Positions 16,167-24,236 of a stretch of DNA of 49,192 nucleotides are shown one piece after another. Position 1 is the stretch's first letter. Each line of letters opens with the position of its first letter. Origin of the DNA: Flavobacteriaceae bacterium UBA3356 (GTDB lineage Bacteria; Bacteroidota; Bacteroidia; Flavobacteriales; Flavobacteriaceae); NCBI GenBank assembly GCA_002360635.1, contig DEQW01000002.1:265837-315028 (forward strand). Direction: 5' to 3'. The translations under genes and the position numbers were made by a program. The notes under the pieces were generated by a model. The model saw nothing but the letters and a program-made list of their open reading frames with translations, did no database searches and had not been told where the DNA came from.

Positions 16167-17009
16167 TTAGGCGGTAAATAATCTGAGTGTAAAGGACGTG
16201 GCACGTTTATACAATTTGAATTTCAGGAAAACAATAAATGCAACTGAACCTAATTGAACCACAGGCGCAAAAAAACCTTGACCTGTATCGGTACCAAATA
16301 AGTTGACCCAGAAATTGGTGTTGATTTCCGTATAAATAGCGTTAACAAATACATTGACTAAAAAGAATGCCGGCACTAACATATATACAGCAGCATACAA
16401 CTTGAAGAATGTGTAAGCGAGCGAACGAAACTTTTCAAAAACTGCAAGGCTAATGACCAGAGGAAAGAAGGCTTGCATTATTCCCAAAAGGAAGAAACGT
16501 TCTGCAAGGAATAGAGGATAAATGAACAAATCCAATATCCAGAGTATCGTACTTAGGATGAATGCCAATATTTTAAAACCGTATAACGGTGTTACTAAGG
16601 CTTCATATAGAAGCGTCATTGCGGAACTTGCGGCATCAAAGAGACTTACATCTTCCTCTAATGGAATATCCTGCATTTGCAATGGTAATAACGCAGGTGC
16701 TGTGCCCCTATATTGCCCCTCGATGGCTACCAATATCCCATCAAAGAACCCTAACACCTGCGTTGAGAAAATTACTAATATGACAATGGCGAAATTCTTC
16801 ATCAAGTCCCCTGGACTCAATCCCCAAGTATAGCCATCTTTATCCGCAACACCTTCATTGTATTTTTTCAGGATGTTAACCAGAAAAAACAGGACAGCGA
16901 GCGTTTTCATTCCGGCAATAGTGTATTGCGAAAAGTCGCTGGCCTGTATGGTCTGGAAAACCGTGTCGATATATTCCAATCCAATCCCTAAAATGATGGT
17001 CGCCGTCAT
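16167..17009 (-). CDS. traJ: Conjugative transposon protein TraJ (VirB6-like)
   Basis: 280 residues and about six to seven TM helices, including FAIVILVIFSTQVLGFFDGI and FFPLVISLAVFEKFRSLAYT. The periplasmic loop between helices 2 and 3 is short. It is a polytopic inner-membrane part of the channel like VirB6. The traI gene ends 2 bp upstream, so translation is coupled. Confidence 0.85.
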   Translation of the reverse strand: MTATIILGIGLEYIDTVFQTIQASDFSQYTIAGMKTLAVLFFLVNILKKYNEGVADKDGYTWGLSPGDLMKNFAIVILVIFSTQVLGFFDGILVAIEGQYRGTAPALLPLQMQDIPLEEDVSLFDAASSAMTLLYEALVTPLYGFKILAFILSTILWILDLFIYPLFLAERFFLLGIMQAFFPLVISLAVFEKFRSLAYTFFKLYAAVYMLVPAFFLVNVFVNAIYTEINTNFWVNLFGTDTGQGFFAPVVQLGSVAFIVFLKFKLYKRATSFTLRLFTA

Positions 17010-17011
17010 TT

Positions 17012-17593
17012 TTAATAATTGGTTTCTCGGTTATTGACTTTATCCTGCATTTTTCTAAAAGAAATAATGTCACGATAGCGTTTCGTTTTTGTAGTGATGG
17101 TGGAAACCATTTGCTTTGATTCGAGTTCTTTTGCTTTTAGAATTTCAGCACGTTCGGCATCACTCATTTTGAGATAATCGCTGGATAGGACTTCATCGAT
17201 AAAATCCACCGTGTCCAATGAGTTTTGAACTATAGCGCTAAATGATTCCGTGACCCGAGTAACTTCCTCTGGTTTGATATAGGGCGAGTTCAGAATATCC
17301 TGCAAATCATTTTGCATTACATTGATAAGGCGCTGATTATTGTCTGCAATTTCTTGGACAGCGTTGAGTTGTTGAACTACGCTTGATACTTGCTCGATGG
17401 CTTCTTTAGCATCCTTTAGGAATTTTACAGACTTAATCATTTGAGCGGTTTGTTTACCTGATTCCAATAGTTGTTTTACCAAACTGATAAAATTGGTATT
17501 ATCATAAGTGGGCATTCCTTGTGCGGTAGCATTACCTGACATAAACAAGGTCAGGGCTGCGGTCATTACTAAAATTTTGATTTTTGTCTTCAT
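17012..17593 (-). CDS. traI: Conjugal transfer protein TraI (DUF4141)
   Basis: 193 residues with a signal peptide cleaved near ATAQ (residue 25). The body is helical: LVKQLLESGKQTAQMIKSVK, then coiled-coil segments. This is the DUF4141/TraI type of Bacteroidetes conjugative transposons and is not the TraI relaxase of F. It is probably a periplasmic VirB5-like component. It starts 4 bp after traG. Confidence 0.82.
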   Translation of the reverse strand: MKTKIKILVMTAALTLFMSGNATAQGMPTYDNTNFISLVKQLLESGKQTAQMIKSVKFLKDAKEAIEQVSSVVQQLNAVQEIADNNQRLINVMQNDLQDILNSPYIKPEEVTRVTESFSAIVQNSLDTVDFIDEVLSSDYLKMSDAERAEILKAKELESKQMVSTITTKTKRYRDIISFRKMQDKVNNRETNY

Positions 17594-17597
17594 AATA

Positions 17598-20000
17598 TTA
17601 TGTTTTAGATGTGAATTGAATTATTGCTTTTTGCATATCGTGATGCTCGTTGTAGAGCTTCATTATGTCCTCATTTTCCTGTCCATCGGTTAGGTAGGCT
17701 GCATAGACTTCTTTGGGAACTTCAAGCCGGAAAATGTTACTTTCCCTACCAATTTTGATAAACATTTCGGTGTACTTGCGCGAACCGGAAAGGTTGTTTT
17801 TGATGGATTTTAATTGGTTCAAGTCGTGGCTGGATAGGTTGAGCCTTTTGACCAGTTCGTCATAGCCTTTTTCGTTGTTTAGGCTATAGATGACTTGAGT
17901 GTTTTCAAGAATACTCGCGGAAGTTGAATTGTTGGGCAGCTGATTTATCGACTGAAGAATAATCCCAATCGCACCGTTTTGTTTACGGATGGCTTGATAG
18001 TAGAATTCTACACTTTCCAATACGTTTTCAAACTTCAATTGCTTGGCAAATTCATCGAAAAGGATGATTCCCTTTTCAGCTCTGTTTTTCCAAATGGTTC
18101 GTTGGATAGCGGACTTGATGAGCTTGAGCATCACGGAAAGGATTTCCTTATTGTCCTTGACTTCATCCAGCTCAAAAACAATCAATCGCTTATCCTCAAT
18201 TTTATAAGTCTGGTCTTCGCTTACTTCAAAAAGGAAGCTATATAGACCATCGCCGACATATTCGGACATTACGTGCAAAAAGCTCGTAACGTTGAAGTAG
18301 TCGGGATGGATTTTTAAGGTGCTCAGAAGGTCTTTCTGATTCCTTTCTATAAAACTGTAAAAACCATCCAACGAGTGGTTTTCTGAAGTGCTATCGTAAT
18401 AATGGCGCAGTATCTTTTTGACCGATACTGATTGTGCTTTGGTCACTTTTAAATCTGAAGCAAATAACTCAAACAAAAAAACGGATAGGTCTTCCAGTCG
18501 CTCAGGTGTCAGGTCATTTGCATCACTTATATAAAATGGATTGATACCCAAGTTCTTTCCGCTTTCATAACGCAGAACCGTATATTTTTCAGGGTATAGC
18601 TTTGCGAATTTGGTGTATGAGCCACCCAAGTCTATGATGACCAATCGGATGCCGCTTTCAAAATACTGGCGCAGAATGTTATTGGCCAAAAAGGATTTTC
18701 CTTCGCCAGTTGGTGCAAAAATTGCGAAGTTCCTTGCCTTGATGCGTTTCTTTTGTTCGTCCCAGACATCTTTCAGAACAGGAATATTATGTTCGCGGTC
18801 ATTAAAGATAATTCCAGTAGCATCGCTTTTATAGTTGGTGTTATTAATGAATAAGCAAAGTGCGTGTTTTAAGTCGGTTACGTATAAATCGTTATTAGAG
18901 AAATTGGACGAAAAGCAGCAGTAACTGTTCAGTATATAATTTTTACGTTCTTCGCCTCTTGGATAGTAGGGGATGATATCCAATTCCTTAAATTCAGTCT
19001 TGATTTTTGAGGTTATTTTGTCGAGCTCTTTAGCTTCCTTTGCCCAATAGACAATATTGAGATGACCACGAATAATCCGGGCATTGTCATCAGCATTGAT
19101 TTGGTCAAGGATGTGCTGAATTTTACCAAGCACCACTTTGTTCTGCGAACCAAAATTGGAACTCTTATTGAGTTCTTCGATCTTCTTGTCGAGCAGCTTG
19201 CGCCACTTTTGTTTGTCATCCAAATAAAGGATTTGATTGACAATGTGGTTCTCGTTAAGCGTAAGCCCTAAACCATCAATAAACCCTTGATGAAACACAA
19301 AATCGTCAGATGTGAATTTCTCATTGGTTTTGCTACTCTGTACACTTTCGCCAAAGCACAGTTCGCTGTTGATGGCAAGGGCATCAAAATGGTTTTCGCC
19401 AATATTGACGCTTTTTTTGTCCAGTAAAATATCGGTATCATAACCTTCATTAAAACCGTTGAAATAACTGTTGGTTAGTTGCTGTATCTCTTCCGCTTTA
19501 AGCGAAACAAAATCCATTTTTCGGCTATTGTTGATGAAGGAAACGGAATCGCTTACTGAGTTGGCGAAACTCTTGATATTATCATCCAGTTCCTGTACGA
19601 TTCCCTTTGAAACTTTTCTGAAGGGATTGACGTATTTCGGATTGTTGAGTGCCTTATTTTTGGTCAAGATGAAGAACAAATAGCAGCTGTGTTCGATATG
19701 CTCACGACCTTTAAAATGTTCGTGGGTAGCCTTTTCCAGAAAGGTAGAATTCGGAAGTTGTTCTGAAGTATATGATTTCTTGAGGTAGATATCCTGCTTG
19801 TGAACCACAGTACCAACTGGCAGCGACTTCAAAGCCTGAAACCAAGCACCGTGCATATCTTCAAAGTCCTTTTCAGATAAGGAATAGATTTCTGGTAGAT
19901 TACCTTTATAGCACAGAATAACATTACCATTATTGGCAAATACGATATTATCCTGAATATCTACAATGGGTTGATATGCCGAAAGGTTAATCTTATTCAT
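17598..20000 (-). CDS. traG: Conjugation ATPase TraG (VirB4-like)
   Basis: 800 residues, soluble or peripheral. Walker A FAPTGEGKS lies near residue 433, Walker B IILFDEFAKQL near 645, and the C-terminus has QSINQLPNNSTSASILENTQ, the VirB4/TraG pattern. The N-terminal half (1-400) contacts the channel. It powers pilus or channel assembly. The start overlaps the traF stop by 8 bp. It should not be confused with the coupling protein at 6304-7884. Confidence 0.93.
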   Translation of the reverse strand: MNKINLSAYQPIVDIQDNIVFANNGNVILCYKGNLPEIYSLSEKDFEDMHGAWFQALKSLPVGTVVHKQDIYLKKSYTSEQLPNSTFLEKATHEHFKGREHIEHSCYLFFILTKNKALNNPKYVNPFRKVSKGIVQELDDNIKSFANSVSDSVSFINNSRKMDFVSLKAEEIQQLTNSYFNGFNEGYDTDILLDKKSVNIGENHFDALAINSELCFGESVQSSKTNEKFTSDDFVFHQGFIDGLGLTLNENHIVNQILYLDDKQKWRKLLDKKIEELNKSSNFGSQNKVVLGKIQHILDQINADDNARIIRGHLNIVYWAKEAKELDKITSKIKTEFKELDIIPYYPRGEERKNYILNSYCCFSSNFSNNDLYVTDLKHALCLFINNTNYKSDATGIIFNDREHNIPVLKDVWDEQKKRIKARNFAIFAPTGEGKSFLANNILRQYFESGIRLVIIDLGGSYTKFAKLYPEKYTVLRYESGKNLGINPFYISDANDLTPERLEDLSVFLFELFASDLKVTKAQSVSVKKILRHYYDSTSENHSLDGFYSFIERNQKDLLSTLKIHPDYFNVTSFLHVMSEYVGDGLYSFLFEVSEDQTYKIEDKRLIVFELDEVKDNKEILSVMLKLIKSAIQRTIWKNRAEKGIILFDEFAKQLKFENVLESVEFYYQAIRKQNGAIGIILQSINQLPNNSTSASILENTQVIYSLNNEKGYDELVKRLNLSSHDLNQLKSIKNNLSGSRKYTEMFIKIGRESNIFRLEVPKEVYAAYLTDGQENEDIMKLYNEHHDMQKAIIQFTSKT

Positions 20001-20271
20001 AATTGAAGCCAGAATTTCTTTTGTTACTAATGATTTGCGGAAATGCCTTTGCCATTTGGAACAGTTGCGGATTGTGGGCTATTTTTGTCAGCGCCACATA
20101 AAGGGAAGCATTGAATACCAACACACCTATTATTATCCCAAAGCTGAAAGAGAAGATGATGATGAGCAACGAAGCCAAAATGGAAACCATCATTAAGGCA
20201 AACAGGGAAATGGGCAGCCCAAAAATGACCGCCCTTTTCCTGATGTTTTTATAGACTTCGAAGCGTTTCAT
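19993..20271 (-). CDS. traF: Conjugative transposon protein TraF (VirB3-like, DUF4133)
   Basis: 92 residues with two adjacent TM helices (about 20-38 and 40-60) after a basic N-terminus FEVYKNIRKRAVIFGLP. Length and layout are those of DUF4133/TraF. It begins directly after the traE stop and overlaps traG. Confidence 0.85.
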   Translation of the reverse strand: MKRFEVYKNIRKRAVIFGLPISLFALMMVSILASLLIIIFSFSFGIIIGVLVFNASLYVALTKIAHNPQLFQMAKAFPQIISNKRNSGFNYE

Positions 20272-20559
20272 TTATACAACGATTCCTATGAGGTAAGTAA
20301 AGATTCCGACTACTGCACCTGCAATCAATACAAATACTAAAACTCGGGTAATCCCCTTTTTTAAGTCTGCATTTTCCCCAAAAAAATGTCCTGCGTTGAA
20401 CAGGAAACCTACAAGGAAGATTACACCGAGAAGTATTGGAAAAATAGTTCGGATAGTATCGCCAACATCATTAACTGAATCTTCAATGCCACCAATTTGA
20501 GCAAAAAGCGAGGTGGATAAGAGCGAAAGAATGGATGCTAAATAGTGTGATTTTTTCAT
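20272..20559 (-). CDS. traE: Conjugative transposon protein TraE (VirB2-like, DUF4134)
   Basis: 95 residues. A signal peptide (cleavage near LFAQ, residue 21), then two TM helices (LLGVIFLVGFLFNAGHFFG and a C-terminal VLIAGAVVGIFTYLIGIVV). This is the DUF4134 pilin-like subunit and the first gene of the tra operon, which reads leftward from the divergent region at 20560-20748. Confidence 0.87.
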   Translation of the reverse strand: MKKSHYLASILSLLSTSLFAQIGGIEDSVNDVGDTIRTIFPILLGVIFLVGFLFNAGHFFGENADLKKGITRVLVFVLIAGAVVGIFTYLIGIVV

Positions 20560-20635
20560 AACGGAAAAGTTTAAATTTTTAGTTCATTTTCGTTATTGGA
20601 AATTTACATATATTTGAATATAAATAACTGAAAAT

Positions 20636-20716
20636 CAAATATTTGTGAATAAAATATTATTTGATATCAATTGAATTCCGTTGCTATTATTTGACATCAA
20701 ATTCTATGTATTTTTG
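20636..20716. promoter_or_regulatory. Divergent control region between traE and the amidase
   Basis: Three related sites lie within 70 bp: CAAATATTTG (20636-20645, perfect palindrome), ATTTGATATCAATT (20669-20682) and ATTTGACATCAAAT (20689-20702, perfect arms). A candidate -7 box TATTTTTG (20709-20716) faces the amidase; a TTTG at 20690-20693 is only 15 bp upstream of it, shorter than the usual 19. The sites could bind a repressor that controls tra and the amidase together. Confidence 0.5.
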
Positions 20717-20748
20717 AAGTGAAGTTGTTGATAACCCGAAAATTGAAA

Positions 20749-21372
20749 ATGAAAAAAGTGCTCAAAAACGTCAGTTTTGTGATTTTACTTCTAAAAATGT
20801 GTGTCATTTTTGGACAAGAAACGAGTGCTCAAAAACGAATAATAATTGACGTTGGGCACGGTGGAAAAGATACTGGTGCAATTGGCATAAATGGTATCCA
20901 AGAAAAGGATGTAGTGATGAGTATTGCAAATGAAATTTTAAGGTTAAATAACGACTTGGAAAAACCACTCGATATATATTTAACGAGGTATAGTGATACG
21001 CTCATTTCTTTATCTAACCGGACTAAGCTGGCCAAAGCTTTAAAAGCGGATTTATTTGTGTCGTTGCATTGCAATCATTCTGATAATCCAGATGCGAAAG
21101 GAATAGAGGTTTATGCTTTGAGAAAACAAGAAAGGTTCTCGAAGGAATCGGTATTTGCAGGCTATAAAATTGAAAGAGCCCTTTGTAAAACAATAGGCTA
21201 TGAAAGTAGAGGTGTGAAGTTTGCAAACTTTCAGGTGCTGAGGGAAACGACAGAGTATTGTCCTGCGATACTAATGGAATTGGGTTTTTTAAGCAATATA
21301 GATGAAGCTCAGTATTTAATGAGAAAAGAAAATGTTCTCGCCATTGCGCTATCAATTTTAAAGAAATTATAA
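20749..21372 (+). CDS. Exported N-acetylmuramoyl-L-alanine amidase (amidase_3)
   Basis: 207 residues from the ATG at 20749; a GTG at 20719 would add ten residues before the signal peptide and is less likely. The signal peptide ends near residue 27. Zinc ligands of the family are all visible: H37 (DVGHGGKDTGA), E52 (GIQEKD), H107 (SLHCNHSDN), and the catalytic glutamate E177 (LMELGFLS). It cleaves the peptide from the glycan in the periplasm. Placed divergently from the tra operon, it likely makes local holes for the conjugation channel. Confidence 0.87.
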   Translation: MKKVLKNVSFVILLLKMCVIFGQETSAQKRIIIDVGHGGKDTGAIGINGIQEKDVVMSIANEILRLNNDLEKPLDIYLTRYSDTLISLSNRTKLAKALKADLFVSLHCNHSDNPDAKGIEVYALRKQERFSKESVFAGYKIERALCKTIGYESRGVKFANFQVLRETTEYCPAILMELGFLSNIDEAQYLMRKENVLAIALSILKKL

Positions 21373-21388
21373 ATTAAAAAATGAGGTT

Positions 21389-21475
21389 ATGAAAGAGCTA
21401 TTCATCGAAATTATTAGAAGCATAAAGCAACTTATTTTTGCTTATTTCAGAGAGATTAAGAATTTAATGCGATAA
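21389..21475 (+). CDS. Very small basic/amphipathic peptide
   Basis: 28 residues, beginning MKELFIEIIRSIKQLIFAYF, from the ATG at 21389, 16 bp after the amidase stop. A GAGG sits just upstream, unusual in this phylum. A helix would be strongly amphipathic with positive charges, as in membrane-active peptides. It could also be chance; no homologue recognised. Confidence 0.3.
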   Translation: MKELFIEIIRSIKQLIFAYFREIKNLMR

Positions 21476-21481
21476 AATAAT

Positions 21482-21512
21482 TTTGACGTTTTAAATATTA
21501 ATCGTAATATTG
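21482..21512 (+). promoter_or_regulatory. ars promoter and ArsR operator
   Basis: -33 box TTTG (21482-21485), 19 bp, then -7 box TAATATTG (21505-21512), one mismatch from TAnnTTTG. The inverted repeat AATATTA-ATCG-TAATATT (21494-21511) covers the -7 box, so ArsR bound there would block transcription. Confidence 0.7.
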
Positions 21513-21534
21513 CAATGAATTAATATAAATCACG

Positions 21535-21867
21535 ATGGGATTAGCCAAAACGGAAATGTTCACAGACCAGCAAAACCAAATTTCGGTTTTTGCAAAAGCA
21601 TTTGGACATCCCGCCAGAGTGGCAATCCTGCAACATCTTTTCAAAATTGATGCTTGTTTTTGTGGCGATTTAGTAAAGGAAATCGGTTTAGCACAACCGA
21701 CAATTTCACAACACCTGAAGGAACTAAAATATTTAGGCTTGATAAAAGGAACAGTTGAAGGAACAAGTGTTTGCTATTGCATAGACACCGAAAACTGGAC
21801 GGAAATGAAAGATATTATGACCGAATTTCTGGGGCAAGATTTGTTGCCAAAAGATGAATGTTGTTAA
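21535..21867 (+). CDS. arsR: Arsenite-responsive ArsR/SmtB-type repressor
   Basis: 110 residues, winged helix: FAKAFGHPARVAILQHLF, then recognition helix QPTISQHLKELKYLGLI. C41 and C43 (ACFCGD) and a C-terminal CC supply thiols for As(III). It would release the operator at 21494-21511 when arsenite binds. It is the first gene of the arsenic operon; an alternative start is M8. Confidence 0.93.
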   Translation: MGLAKTEMFTDQQNQISVFAKAFGHPARVAILQHLFKIDACFCGDLVKEIGLAQPTISQHLKELKYLGLIKGTVEGTSVCYCIDTENWTEMKDIMTEFLGQDLLPKDECC

Positions 21868-21885
21868 AAAAATTTAATTTAATTA

Positions 21886-21901
21886 ATCGCTTTATTGCGA
21901 T
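21886..21901 (+). promoter_or_regulatory. Inverted repeat after arsR
   Basis: ATCGC (21886-21890) and GCGAT (21897-21901) with a 6-bp spacer, between arsR and the next gene. It may be a second ArsR site or a weak attenuator. Confidence 0.35.
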
Positions 21902-21931
21902 AAACTTATATAGTTTTTTAAACCTTTAATT

Positions 21932-22567
21932 ATGAAAACAAAAACAATAATTCCCATCGTGGTGTTTTTACTTTGCTTTCAGCAAGTAATTCAAGCACAG
22001 ACCCTCAAGAACAAAATTCAGAAATCCGTGGTTGAAATTGGCGATACATTCCCTGAAATCCCAATGGACAGGCTAAAGTATCTTGACCAGGTTAGTTTTT
22101 TAGTATTCAAAAAGTTAGAAGACAGCACCAAGCTTGACGTGCTATTTCTTGATAAGACCAATCAAGAAATTAGCCAACTTGCAATGATATGGCTTCAAAC
22201 AGGTATGCTATATTATGGACATAGCGATATATTCAATATCCAATCCGCAGGCTTCTCGCCCAAGATTGAACCTATGCCAAAACTTGCGGAATTAAAGGAA
22301 TATGGTTTCAGCATAAGAAATACGCGCGGGGAAAACCCAATATCCTATAAGATTGACTTCGGTTCTGGCAATTGGACCGTATATCCAAAATCTTTTCAAT
22401 CTTTAAATTTAAACAGCGAGACTACTTTCAATATATATCTGGAAAACTTATCTGACGACGAGACTAAAAACAACATTGAATTACTTTTTTCAGATACATC
22501 AAGCATTCCAAAAGAAATGCTCTATATGGCAACACGAATAAACAATCTATTGCAAACAAAACAATAA
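21932..22567 (+). CDS. Exported, catalytically dead arsenate-reductase/LMW-phosphatase homologue
   Basis: 211 residues. A signal peptide (1-22, ending QAQ) precedes a domain that follows the layout of the long arsenate reductase/protein-tyrosine-phosphatase of Bacteroidetes ars operons: EIPMDRLKYLDQVSFLVFKK, then LDVLFLDKTNQEISQLAMIW with LQTGMLYYG. The strand and helix around the P-loop are recognisable, but where the enzyme has the catalytic CTHNSRRS this protein has LDKTNQEIS (residues 73-81), so Cys and Arg are gone. The C-terminus (IPKEMLYMATRINNLL) also aligns. It sits between arsR and the DUF6428 gene, the usual arsC neighbourhood. It probably binds rather than reduces something in the periplasm. 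Confidence 0.65.
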   Translation: MKTKTIIPIVVFLLCFQQVIQAQTLKNKIQKSVVEIGDTFPEIPMDRLKYLDQVSFLVFKKLEDSTKLDVLFLDKTNQEISQLAMIWLQTGMLYYGHSDIFNIQSAGFSPKIEPMPKLAELKEYGFSIRNTRGENPISYKIDFGSGNWTVYPKSFQSLNLNSETTFNIYLENLSDDETKNNIELLFSDTSSIPKEMLYMATRINNLLQTKQ

Positions 22568-22577
22568 AATTAATTTT

Positions 22578-23045
22578 ATGAAATTATCACAAATCAAAGC
22601 CCAACTTACGCAGTTGGATAAAATCGCCTTCCAACTACCAAATGGCGATTTGGTTCCAAATCACTTCCACGTTACCGAAGTGGGCAAAATCACAAAACAT
22701 TTCATTGATTGTGGCGGAACCGAAAGAAAAGAGGAAGTTGCCAATTTTCAACTGTGGAACGCAAACGATTATGACCACAGGTTGCACCCCAGCAAACTGT
22801 TGAACATCATCGAGCTTTCCGAAAAAATATTGGAAATAGGCGATTTGGAAGTTGAAGTAGAATACCAAGCAGATACGATTGGAAAATTCGGACTCGATTT
22901 CGACGGAAACAATTTCTTGCTGACATCCAAACAAACCGACTGTTTGGCTAAAGACCAATGTGGTATTCCTACAGAAAAACCTAAAATGAAATTATCCGAC
23001 ATTCAAACCGCAACTTCTTGCGCACCAGATAGCGGTTGTTGCTAA
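22578..23045 (+). CDS. DUF6428 protein of arsenic operons
   Basis: 155 residues, cytoplasmic. It begins MKLSQIKAQLTQLDKIAFQL and has a central VPNHFHVTEVGKITKHFIDC, the DUF6428 pattern found with arsR in Bacteroidetes. The C-terminal tail ends SCAPDSGCC, a thiol cluster fit for As(III). Function not established; an arsenite-binding or chaperone role is inferred. 10 bp after the preceding gene. Confidence 0.8.
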   Translation: MKLSQIKAQLTQLDKIAFQLPNGDLVPNHFHVTEVGKITKHFIDCGGTERKEEVANFQLWNANDYDHRLHPSKLLNIIELSEKILEIGDLEVEVEYQADTIGKFGLDFDGNNFLLTSKQTDCLAKDQCGIPTEKPKMKLSDIQTATSCAPDSGCC

Positions 23046-23064
23046 ACCTAAAAAAAACTTCATA

Positions 23065-23838
23065 ATGAAAATAATACTATTCAGCGATATTCATTCAAAC
23101 TTACCTGCATTACAAGCATTTTTTAAAGATTTGGAAAACAGGGAATACGATGCCATCTATTGCCTTGGCGATTTGGTGGGCTATAACGTTTGGCCCAATG
23201 AGGTCATCGAGGAAATCAGAAAGCGAAAAATACCGACCATCGCCGGCAATTATGACTTTGGTATTGGCAGGAAAAGCAATGATTGCGGTTGCGCCTATAA
23301 AACTGATGAAGAAAAAGCAAATGGGAAGGTTTCAATTTCTTTGACCAACGAATTGGTTAATGATAAAAACAGAGCGTATCTGAGAACACTTCCAGCCCAT
23401 ATGAAATTAGAATTTCAATTGAATGAAGACCAATTGAATGTGCTATTGGTACACGGAAGTCCACGAAAAATAAATGAATATCTTTTTGAAGACAGAGCAG
23501 AGAAAAGTATGATTCGTATTATGGAACAAGCCGATGCCGATGTGATGTGCTTTGGTCATACCCATAAACCTTATCACAGAACTTTCGATTCGGCAGATGA
23601 AAGTGCGTCACATTTTCGGCACGCTATAAATATCGGGTCAATTGGTAAACCCAAAGACAGCGATAATCGAGGTAGTTACATCATTTTAGATATCAACGAG
23701 AATGCTTCGGTTAAAGATAAGGACAGTATTTCTGTAGAATTCGTAAAGTTTGAATACGATATCGAGAAAGCGGCAAAGGCGGTCGAAGACAGTATTTTAC
23801 CCAACAGCTATGCTGATAATTTGAGAAACGGATATTAA
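23065..23838 (+). CDS. Calcineurin-like metallophosphoesterase
   Basis: 257 residues with all five family motifs: SDIHSN (D8, H10), GDLVGY (D36), GNYD (61-64), VHGSPR (near 132-137) and GHTHKPYHR. An active YfcE/MJ0936-like phosphodiesterase or phosphatase is expected. Following GNYD there is a NDCGCAYKT insertion with C74 and C76, possible As(III) ligands. It lies inside the ars operon between DUF6428 and gcvH. Confidence 0.85.
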   Translation: MKIILFSDIHSNLPALQAFFKDLENREYDAIYCLGDLVGYNVWPNEVIEEIRKRKIPTIAGNYDFGIGRKSNDCGCAYKTDEEKANGKVSISLTNELVNDKNRAYLRTLPAHMKLEFQLNEDQLNVLLVHGSPRKINEYLFEDRAEKSMIRIMEQADADVMCFGHTHKPYHRTFDSADESASHFRHAINIGSIGKPKDSDNRGSYIILDINENASVKDKDSISVEFVKFEYDIEKAAKAVEDSILPNSYADNLRNGY

Positions 23839-23850
23839 AACCTTGCAACT

Positions 23851-24231
23851 ATGGAAGCATCTAACAATCTATATTTTTCCAAAGAGCACACTTGGATAAA
23901 AATTGAAAACGATACCGGAACTATTGGTATTACCACTTTTGCCCAAAGTGAACTTGGCGAGATAGTCTATGTTGACTTACCAAGCGTGGGCGATGAGTTT
24001 GAACAGGACGAAGTTTTTGGTTCTGTCGAGGCTCTTAAAACAGTAAGTGATTTATTTATGCCCCTTTCGGGCGAAGTTACCGCTGTTAACGAGAATCTAC
24101 TTGAAAACCCAACACTTGTAAACGAAAAACCTTTTAGCGAAGGTTGGATGGTCAAGATAAAAGTTAGTAACCTGAACGAGCTTTCAAATCTTTTGAGCCA
24201 CGAGGCGTATCAAAAATCAATCAATCAATAA
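23851..24231 (+). CDS. gcvH: Glycine cleavage H-like lipoyl carrier protein
   Basis: 126 residues, normal H-protein length. FSKEHTWIKIEN, GIVYVDLPSVGDEF-like region and the lipoylation site VEALKTVSDL with K63. Lipoyl is expected on K63. No glycine decarboxylase (gcvP) or aminomethyltransferase (gcvT) lies nearby, so it is an orphan in an arsenic operon, 12 bp after the phosphoesterase and 5 bp before ACR3. The dithiol of lipoate binds arsenite tightly, so a protective or arsenic-handling role is plausible. An lpdA gene lies at 36549-37952 in the same element. Confidence 0.9.
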   Translation: MEASNNLYFSKEHTWIKIENDTGTIGITTFAQSELGEIVYVDLPSVGDEFEQDEVFGSVEALKTVSDLFMPLSGEVTAVNENLLENPTLVNEKPFSEGWMVKIKVSNLNELSNLLSHEAYQKSINQ

Positions 24232-24236
24232 ATAAT

